The position numbers and the translations under genes are program-made. The notes beneath the pieces were generated by a model. It was not told the origin of the DNA. It did no database searches and saw only the letters and a list, made by a program, of their open reading frames with translations. A DNA stretch of 64,000 nucleotides from Echiichthys vipera (lineage: Eukaryota > Chordata > Actinopteri > Perciformes > Trachinidae): the NCBI GenBank assembly GCA_963691815.1, contig OY829649.1:33586112-33650111 (forward strand). Direction: 5' to 3'. Below are positions 56,291 to 64,000 of this stretch, piece by piece; position 1 is the stretch's first letter; every line of letters starts with the position of its first letter.

Positions 56291-57730
56291 ACTATTATTA
56301 TTTTTTTAGGAATTTTTTGAATGAAAGCTGATGAGATGAATCTGATAACACACTGCATTTGTCCATCACAGCTTTTTCCTTGGATCAACAGCGGCTCTGC
56401 CATATATGGTCGTATTTTCTATCCAATATCCTGTAGTCGTTGTTGGCATCCAACACAATGTTTGAAGCCACGGTGACAGGAAGGATCACTGTCATAGGGC
56501 ACAGCGTGTTCCTGAGCTGCCGCGATGTTTCCAGTGTTTCACTTGGGATGAAGCGTCACGGTAGTACGTCTGTGAGTGCCATCCAGGTGGCAGGGGTTAC
56601 CCCCCGACGCGGAACGCTGACGCAACATGCACATTGTGTTAATGTGAGGCCTGAGCAAACTGTGTACCAGAGCAAGGACGTTTGCACAATGCACTGACTC
56701 ATCCAAAAACAACAGAGAGTGACATCTGTACAAAGACAAACAGGGACCAATGCGCCACATTCCACGAATCCTTGTCTGATTCAGAGGAATGTGTTTTGTT
56801 TTCAGTCGACCTCTTTTGCGTTCCCATCACCCTCTAATCCAGATGATGCTACTACAAACATGGGCCCCCCTGGGAAAAGCTGGGAGTCGGACAGACCAGC
56901 GTTTCCAGAAAACTCTCTGACAGTTGTTCTTCTTCTTCTCACACTTGTGACCCCCCCTTCCTGTGTGTGTGGATCTTACATCACCACAAGCGCTTGACCT
57001 TTGCTCTGTCTTGACTCGCCAGTCTGGCAGCTGCTTGTGACACGCGGTAGAGAAAATAGGGCAGTGCTTTGAACCAAACTATCAAACACACTCTACGCTC
57101 AAGGAGGCAACTTTGTCAGTCAAGAGTTAAGGAGCGGAGTGCTTGAGGATTATAGAGGATCTGAACGTGACAGACTAAAGAGTCGGTCACCTCGCTGTAC
57201 GGACTGGATCAAGCAGTAGGAGCCTGTAACTGATGATTACGCAGATCAGTTTGACTGGGTCCTAACCAAAAAACGAGATATTCCTATCCCGGGACGGTTA
57301 TTATCAGACCCCCCAAATCCACCTGGTACCTTCACCGTCTGAACTGACACAAACTAGGTGCACACAGGATTGTAGAAATCAAGTCAAGTCAAGTCAAGAG
57401 ATCTTATATTATGGAATATAATATAAGTTTGTTTTCTTATGCTAGTGTATAATCACTAATCACAATCCTTGAGCTGCTTGTGTCTATGTAGAGAGCGTCG
57501 CCACTTCCTCTGTTTGTACAAAAGTGAAACCAAAATATCCTGGATACAGGCACCGCCATGTTGTAATTTTGGAGCCAGAGTCTGTGCAGTAGTGATCGGG
57601 TGATGGAGTTGCAGTGTTGAAGTCCAACCCGTTCACCCACATGACTGACCACATAACCATTTAAACAAACATCAGCGGGATCAGAACTTCCTAAAATGAC
57701 AGAATCAACTTTAGGGAAAATGTATTTGAC
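56291..57730. other. No recognised gene; local duplication and short simple repeat
   Basis: Positions 56323-56450 repeat 55585-55800 with its centre missing. Frames at 56440-56760 on both strands (up to 85 codons) have no recognised domain. An (AAGTC)n run lies at 57378-57398. Confidence 0.45.
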
Positions 57731-58313
57731 GTGCCCAAACAGGTTTTACGGGTAAAGTCTATGACCAGTCTTTGACCAGTGTGAGTGCAACCGTACCACG
57801 CCTAGACGCAACCCGTTTGCCGGCCACGGCCTGTTTGAGAGAGGTGGGCTTTTGTAAAGTACGTTTACACATGTACGAGCACGAGCGTGTGCACGTGTAC
57901 GAGCACGAGGCCTACGGCGGTTCTGGCGACATTTCCTGTGCGCCTGTTGGGACGTAGAAAAAAGAAGGAGGGACCATGCGCGGACATTTTCCAACAACAA
58001 CAATGGCGGTGAAAGGTTCACGTTGGTGTGATGCGGAGGTGGAGTGTTTACTGCAGATTTGGTCGATGAAAATATTCAAAAACAGTCGACAAGACGCACA
58101 AAAACTCCGAGGTCTACGGAAAGATTTGTAAACAAAGCCACGCATCGCCATGACGTCATCAATGCGTGAGACGTGTTACGGCGTGATGACGTATAGGCAG
58201 CAAGAAGCTTTCTCCGAGGCCCAGGTAGTGTGAGTACAAACGGGCCTGGAGGGGGGGACAAGGACCCTAAAGCACGGGGCACGGGACGGACGGACAGTGC
58301 GAATGCGCCCTTA
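57731..58313 (+). mobile_element. Harbinger-like element, copy 9, left end lost
   Basis: It begins inside the left subterminal region (GTGCCCAAACAGGTTTTACG) without the TIR and runs to GAATGCGCCC at 58310 followed by TTA. The Myb-like frame from 58003 ends at the TAA after KDL. The CRE octamer is intact at 58151-58158. Confidence 0.87.
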
Positions 58314-59239
58314 CTGTATTTCAAGATACCTTTCACATTATTTTGAGGGAAAACAATGAGCAAAGCAATGAAACTTTTATATTCATATATTATAACTATT
58401 ATACATGTTCCACTAAGTTAAGGATCTCCATTAAACGGTCCAAACAATGTGTGAGTCTATTTCTGAGCAGGTTTGAGCAGCTAGTGGCCTCTGGTAACCT
58501 CCCACACTCGCTTTAAAAAGCTTCTTAAAATAAGCGGCGTGAACAAAAGTTGTGTTTTAACATTATGTGATTAATGGGAATATAATCATTTTGGTGAGCA
58601 GCTCTGCCGTTTCTCTCTGCGGTGCCTTTCTCAGCAAAGATCCAGCTGCTTTGTCTTGATTTATGAGAAAAAACTAACTAAATATAGACTCAACAGGAGC
58701 CTTTTGTTAATGTGAGCTGTGCCAAAGTGTTGCAGCCCACGCTCTTTCATCAAACAGGACACTGACTTATGTCGAGGGCCGGTGATTTTATGGAGGGATA
58801 TTCCAGCCAAACACTGAGTAATCCTAAGCCTGTGCACAGCTAATGCTTGGTGCCTCATCACACAGAGCTCGGTCTGAACCGGTTTGCACTGGTACAGAGC
58901 TGACTGCCACTCCCTGCGCTGTAATCACTGATCTAGCGCCTCTCCGGTTCGCCTCCTTCTTTCTCTCCCTTTATCCAACCCCCACTGGCTGTGTTCATGA
59001 GAGAAATAATATTTGACCTTTCTAACCGTGCCTCGGCTGCCCAAACAAAGAGAAACCGTGGTGTGATGGTTTCTCTTTGTACAGGCAAAAGGATGAAGAA
59101 GACCCTTTTGCAGCCATGTGGTCCTACATCCTGTTAGAATTGTGAATATTCTGGTTTGTCATCTAAGCCTCAAGCACCCCTCTGTAAAGCTCCTCTAACC
59201 CATGAACATATAAAAATATCAGGACAAAGGGACAAAGAT
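58314..59239. other. Unique sequence, no gene seen
   Basis: No domain-bearing frame or repeat. Confidence 0.5.
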
Positions 59240-59515
59240 GTATCAGCCTCAGCTATATTTTGCAATTTAAGCATATTCAGCAAATTGTCTCATATATTTT
59301 TAAGAGTGAAGCGAACATGGTGAATGCTAAACATCAGCATGTTAGCGTTCAACTCAAAATACCACTATACGTAGCACTATACTCGTCCCTGTCAGGGTCA
59401 CGGGGGCGATCCCAGTCGACATCGGGGCGTGAGACGGGGTCCACCCTGGACAGGACGTGAGACGGTCGCAGGGCGCAGAGACAGAGACAGACAACCGTTC
59501 ACACTCACACGGATA
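59240..59515 (-). mobile_element. SINE-A subfamily fragment with shared 5' neighbour block
   Basis: Positions 59240-59380 match 55955-56098, and 59381-59515 is a SINE-A body of the same subfamily as at 56.1 kb (GTCACGGGGGCGAT and CAGAGACAGAGACAGAC). Because the junction is the same in both copies, the two parts moved or were duplicated together. Confidence 0.72.
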
Positions 59516-59750
59516 CATCTAATAAAAATGCATTTCCTTTGTTGTATTATTGCTTTTCTTTGTGTGCACCTTCTTGATCCAGGCTCACCTTTTGTCAGAG
59601 TTTTCACTCATGCGTGAGTTAAGTTCTTATGTTATTGTCTTATGTCTTATACTCTCATTTAAATACTTGTATTGTGCCGCTGTCAGCACTCCACACACAC
59701 CTCCACCCTCCACCCTGCACCCCCCTCTCTGTTCGCTCGCTCTCCTCCAG

Positions 59751-59912
59751 GACCGAAGGCCGTCCGCCACAGTGTCTGTGGACATCAAAGCGTCCACCGA
59801 TGCTAAGGCCGATGAAAGGCAGGAAGAGGGTGGGAGAGGACAGGCTCGCGTCCAACGCTGCTCGCCGCTGCCAGCGCAGCAAACAGCCAAGACAATTGCC
59901 TTGAATATTTAG
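59751..59912 (+). CDS. Possible terminal exon of unknown gene
   Basis: A long pyrimidine tract (about 59700-59748) ends in a good acceptor TCTCCTCCAG. The frame that follows reads DRRPSATVSVDIKASTDAKA then DERQEEGG, and stays open to TAG at 59910. Composition is protein-like, Ser/Thr/Lys rich and non-repetitive. I do not recognise a family. A weak donor (GAGG followed by GTGGGA at 59830) would make it an internal exon instead. It may equally be a chance frame. Confidence 0.27.
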   Translation, partial: DRRPSATVSVDIKASTDAKADERQEEGGRGQARVQRCSPLPAQQTAKTIALNI

Positions 59913-60257
59913 TTTTTCTTTGTCTTAACAATTGGAAAGCCTTAAAAGGGAGAAGAGGCCGCCCGGCGTGAGATACACGAGCCGAACAAAAGGGACAGCC
60001 GAGAGATAAAGGAGCCAAAATAGACTCGTGGTTAACAAACTGTGATACAGTGGTGAATGAAGAGGTGCGTGAACTGTGACCTCTGCAGCTGAAGAGACAA
60101 AGCATTTTATCCAAATGCGTCTAAATTAGTGATGATTTCAACAGACGAGAGATTTAAATGGATATTAAATTAACTCGGATTATTCATGACTTTCCTCTGT
60201 TTTCCTTTATGATATTCAGCTCGTACAGAAAAGCTTTCTACCTCATTTTTAGAGAAG
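59913..60257. other. Unique spacer before the purine array
   Basis: No gene seen. Confidence 0.5.
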
Positions 60258-61150
60258 ATGAAGAAGAAGGAGGAGGAGAAGGAAGAGGAGAAGAAGAAGG
60301 AGGAGGAGGAGAAGAAGAAGGAGGAGGAGGAGGAGGAGAAGAAGAAGAAGAAGGAGGAGGAGGAGGAGGAGGAGAAGGAAGAGGAGGAGGAGGAGGAGGA
60401 GGAGGAGGAGGACATGAAGAAGAAGGAGGAGGAGGAGGAGGAGGAGGAGGAGAAGGAAGAGGAGGAGGAGGAGGAGGAGGAGGAGGACATGAAGAAGAAG
60501 AAGGAGGAGGAGGAGGAGGAGGAGGAGAAGGAGGAGAAGAAGGAGGAGGAGGAGGACATGAAGAAGAAGAAGGAGGAGGAGGAGGAGGAGGACATGAAGA
60601 AGAAGAAGGAGGAGGAGGAGGAGGAGGAGGAGGACATGAAGAAGAAGAAGGAGGAGGAGGAGGAGGAGGAGGACATGAAGAAGAAGGAGGAGGAGGAGGA
60701 GGAGGAGGAGGAGGACATGAAGAAGAAGGAGGAGGAGGAGGAGGAGGAGGACATGAAGAAGAAGGAGGAGGAGGAGGAGGGGGAGGACATGAAGAAGAAG
60801 GAGGAGGAGGAGGAGGAGGAGGAGGACATGAAGAAGAAGAAGGAGGAGGAGGAGAAGGAGGAGGAGGAGGAGGAGGAGGAGAAGAAGGAGGAGGAGGAGG
60901 ACATGAAGAAGAAGAAGGAGGAGGCGGAGGAGGAGGAGGACATGAAGAAGAAGAAGGAGGAGGAGGAGGAGGAGGAGGAGGACATGAAGAAGGAGGAGGA
61001 GGAGGAGGAGGACGTGAAGAAGAAGGAGGAGGAGGAGGAGGAGGACGTGAAGAAGAAGGAGGAGGAGGAGGAGGAGGAGGAGGAGGAGGAGGAGGAGGAG
61101 GACATGAAGAAGAAGAAGGAGGAGGAGGAGGAGGACATGAAGAAGAAGAA
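60258..61150. repeat. 0.9-kb polypurine GAG/GAA array with GACATGAAGAAG spacers
   Basis: Blocks of (GAG)n alternate with GACATGAAGAAGAAG (two late variants GACGTGAAG). The plus strand is almost wholly purine, apart from the single C and T in each spacer. All three frames on each strand are open over hundreds of codons (Glu/Lys, Gly/Arg or Ser/Phe/Leu runs), which shows triplet periodicity rather than coding. It joins directly to the GAAGAAGAAG tail of a SINE-B remnant at 61138. Confidence 0.97.
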
Positions 61151-61209
61151 TTACTTTTTTAATCCTGCAACAGAAATTCAATTTTGTCCCTCTGTTATTA
61201 TTATTATTC
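61138..61209 (-). mobile_element. SINE-B remnant between two expanded simple repeats
   Basis: GAAGAAGAAGAATTAC, TTCAATTTTGTCCCTCTG and TTATTCATGTTACACAC match the 3' part of SINE-B at 43466-43560 up to its internal CA run. The head-side half beyond the CA run is absent. Confidence 0.85.
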
Positions 61210-61393
<184 letters not shown>

Positions 61394-61449
61394 TTTAATA
61401 AGACGATGCCTCGTGTGCATATTTTTAAATTGTAATTCAGGCGCAAAAT

Positions 61450-61990
61450 ATTCCCAGGGTCTTTTTCGGCAACTTTATACATAACTTTATAATAAGCCAT
61501 GGAGACAGTTTTTTTTCATGTAACAACTGTTAACGGAGAAATCCCGGGAGAGTCGTAGGATTTAGCGGCCGTAGCTAACACTGGTTAGCTCGGGGAAGCA
61601 CGGTGAAGGCATTCAAAGGTCTTTTTTAACCACTAATGCTGCTGAAAATAACAGCAAACCTCTGCAGCAGCATGAGAAGAGTCCCCACACACACAACAAA
61701 GCACCAATGGGCTCCTTCCTTTGGGATTGACTTTGGTAATCCACTGTAATGGACTTTACTATGAGAGGAGCTGGTACAGGGGCCAGTAGGTAAGTCTTTA
61801 AAACACTCTTTTAATAAACTCTGGCTTCACTAACTACGCTGTTGCTGCTTCAGTCAATGTGTAGGGACTATTCTAAAAAAGACGTTTTAATCAGTGCTAG
61901 CCACTTCCGGCTGTTAGCGACTACGTTGTTGGCGCTTCGTTTTAAGTGCTAATTTGATGTAGGTAAGGGCCGGAAAGACCATGGAATGAT
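61450..61990. mobile_element. Foldback DNA element, copy 2, long arms
   Basis: The left end CCAGGGTCTTTTTCGGC is complemented by GCCGGAAAGACCATGG at the right. Inner arms also pair: CTAACACTGGTTAGC and GGTCTTTTTTAA on the left against TTCTAAAAAAGACG and ATCAGTGCTAGCC on the right. The centre 61697-61820 is the reverse complement of 6381-6505 in copy 1. A donor-like GGTAAGTC lies in the centre. No transposase is present. Confidence 0.68.
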
Positions 61991-63440
61991 TTTGTGCTGG
62001 ATTTACACTTTAAAGGTAAGATTTCTGAAAACTTGCGACACAAAAAAATGTTTTTCTCAGTGTAAGTAACTGGTTTTAACTGGTCTTGGTTCATGTTTTT
62101 CCCCTTTTCCCCACTTAACAGTTTCAAATTAAAGTTGATTAGAGGGTTGAGCATCAGGCCGTCTGTGGCCTGGGGACAGTACACACACGCCTTTTCCTCG
62201 GCACAGGTGATTATTCACGTGAGAGCTCCACACCTCAGGGTGACTGATACCCGAGCTTCCCGTCTCTCACCACATGCGAGTCAGACGTCGTCATGCAAAA
62301 CAACCCCAGGAACTGGTTTGAGCCGGTACAGGGACTGTCAAAGCAGGCAGATTAGCAGGCATCCACTCGAGTGATGTGTGCGTCTGCAGCTAGGGTTGTA
62401 CATACACACCCAGCGACTGATGAAACACTCAAACACACCACACAGGGTTTGAAATGCAGTAGATGTAGATGTTTGCAGTGATGGAGGAATCCTTTATGCT
62501 CTTCTTGAGGAGGAAGAATCAGAGGGGTAGGAAGTGAAGCCTCCGCCTCCTCCCGTCTAAACCCTGTAATGCTACTTAGACAGGTTCTTATCTGCAGAGC
62601 AGGGATGATTAAATAGACTCCAACACAAACACGCCGCGCAGAGAAAGCCCTGCAGCCCCCACCCCTGCCAGACCAAACTGAGCCAAACTGGTTCACGCTG
62701 GTCTGGTGAGGCGTACAGCGCTGTGAGGGAAACCCTATGAAGGTTAACCACATCCTCTCTGTACTCCCCTGTAAATGCCCTCTGCTGCGTCAGCACAAAG
62801 AACAATACAGATATGAGTTCATCGTGAGGCTTTTTGAAAACCGTGAAATAAATCTAATCCTGGATTGCATGACTCAACACCTGAGCTGTATCCGTCCACC
62901 TCATGTCGCAGGCATGAGGTCACATCGGTTTTCTATTATTATGCTGATTGGGATTGATTGGCCTGAGGGGTTCCCCTGTTAATGGCCAACACAGCGGCCA
63001 CAGCAGATGGTTAAAACATGCTTTATGTATAAAAAAATAATAATAATAATAATAATAAAAGAAATCATTTTGACAGGTGGTTTGATCTCTGATCAAAATG
63101 TAGCATTATTGGAGAAGCCAGGAATAGAAGATTTTACTGCTACGCTGGAGGTTATTTATTTCCTACAACTGCCTGAAGATGAGTTTGTTTTTATTGTTTT
63201 TGCCTCCATCTTTGTCCTTTCAGCCTCTCCAATCCTAAAGTGATGAAGGTCGACACCACCGTGATGCCCCTCTGTGTTTGAAACACAATAGACCCACAAT
63301 CCAGCCTCAGCTGCCTGTGTTAGGATGAATCTGCCATTATATGACACCATTGTAATCCCCAATAATGGCACCAATGCCACGCTAATTAAAAACCATGGAA
63401 GGACCTGTGTAATAAAGACAAACAAGGGCTCAAAGTGTGT
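61991..63440. other. Unique sequence, no gene seen
   Basis: (AAT)n at 63038-63060. Frames up to 133 codons (62352-62753 minus) have no domain. Confidence 0.45.
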
Positions 63441-64000
63441 GTTCAACGAAATCATTTATTGGTAAAAAATGATGAACAAAGGATCATAGAAATGCAAATC
63501 ATTGTGCTACAACACAACAACACATCAGTGGCCACTAATGACTTTTTCATATGACAAAGTGAAGCTGAGAGACAAGGCATGTGTTGAGGACAGGCATTCG
63601 TGGAAGGAAGGTTCTTCGGCACTATAGAGTCTCAGATGGCAGCCGTGCACCACCGTCAGCGCGGCGGTGTGCACCTGTACACGGGGCTGCTTCACAGTCA
63701 GGCATCCGCACCGATGCATCAACCAATTCAAGTCTCAGGGGGAAGGCGCGTATGCCCCTCCGTACTCCCGGTCAGTTGATCATGCTCCATCAGCTCCGGG
63801 GGCAGGACTCTCCGCCGTCACCTCCGTCCACGAGGCGACGGCTGCAGGCGTGTTGGCCTCCAGGCGGCCGGCTGCGCATATCTCCTCCGCGCCTGACGCT
63901 CTTTGTCCAGGCGAAAGGCGAGGCGCGTCTGCGGCGGTAACCCAATCATATGGGAAGTGTTTTCACGTTCGGCTCCCACACGAGCCGACGGAGAGACACA
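63441..64000 (-). other. GC-rich, CpG-bearing end with minus-strand polyadenylation-like signal
   Basis: From about 63640 to the window end the sequence is clearly richer in GC and CpG than the neighbourhood. On the minus strand AATAAA lies at 63460-63455. An open stretch at about 63940-63770 reads APRLSPGQRASGAEEICAAG then RLEANTPAAVASWTEV and a stop. This could be the last exon and 3' UTR of a gene that continues beyond the window, or a CpG island. The product is not recognised. Confidence 0.25.

Overview
The window reads as nuclear DNA of a ray-finned (teleost) fish. It holds no long intact host gene. Instead it has a dense mix of retroposon and transposon families typical of teleosts: tRNA-headed SINEs with (TGAA)n or (GAA)n tails, L2-type LINE remnants whose tail repeats TTGCC, a Penelope-like tail with a CCAGGA-type VNTR, a solo LTR, hAT-like hairpin MITEs and long CA and GT microsatellites. 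Nearly all longer open frames are translations of these repeats. I see no complete protein-coding gene, tRNA gene or rRNA gene. The segment is best read as intergenic or intronic, with at most a few isolated exon candidates (about 30.56, 59.75 and 63.6-64.0 kb).

Layout. 0-8 kb: Harbinger-like elements (1, 4.88, 5.79 and 7.34 kb), a SINE with a perfect target-site duplication (1.6 kb), an inverted LTR-like pair (2.67-3.03 kb), a solo LTR with a 5-bp duplication (3.53 kb) and a foldback element (6.12 kb). 9.3-11.64 kb: a 31-bp minisatellite of about 75 units with a 714-bp higher-order duplication. 13.5-14.6 kb: a dead L2 reverse transcriptase interrupted by one MITE and followed by a hairpin MITE. 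17-18.7 kb: a chimeric SINE insertion and a LINE 3' half. 20-29 kb: several SINEs and retroposon tails. 30-42 kb: SINE copies, LINE tails and three Harbinger-like elements. 42-47 kb: nested SINEs and another Harbinger-like element. 48-52 kb: SINE, Penelope-like and LINE tails. 53.9-54.9 kb: a tandem triplication. 55-60 kb: old repeats and local duplications plus a Harbinger-like element. 60.26-61.39 kb: a 0.9-kb purine-only array and a 0.18-kb CA array, both apparently grown from one SINE. 61.45-64 kb: a second foldback element and a GC-richer end.

The strongest result is one Harbinger-like family with about ten copies in 64 kb. It has TIRs beginning GGGCGCACTCACACTG, 3-bp TTA/TAA duplications, and an internal frame that looks like the first helix of a Myb/SANT (trihelix) protein. 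Most copies also carry a consensus TGACGTCA (CRE) site. Other notable results are a SINE insertion that carries flanking DNA from another copy in this window, a minisatellite that repeats an ETS-type motif every 31 bp, and a foldback family whose centre is inverted between its two copies. All assignments come from reading the sequence. No database search was possible.
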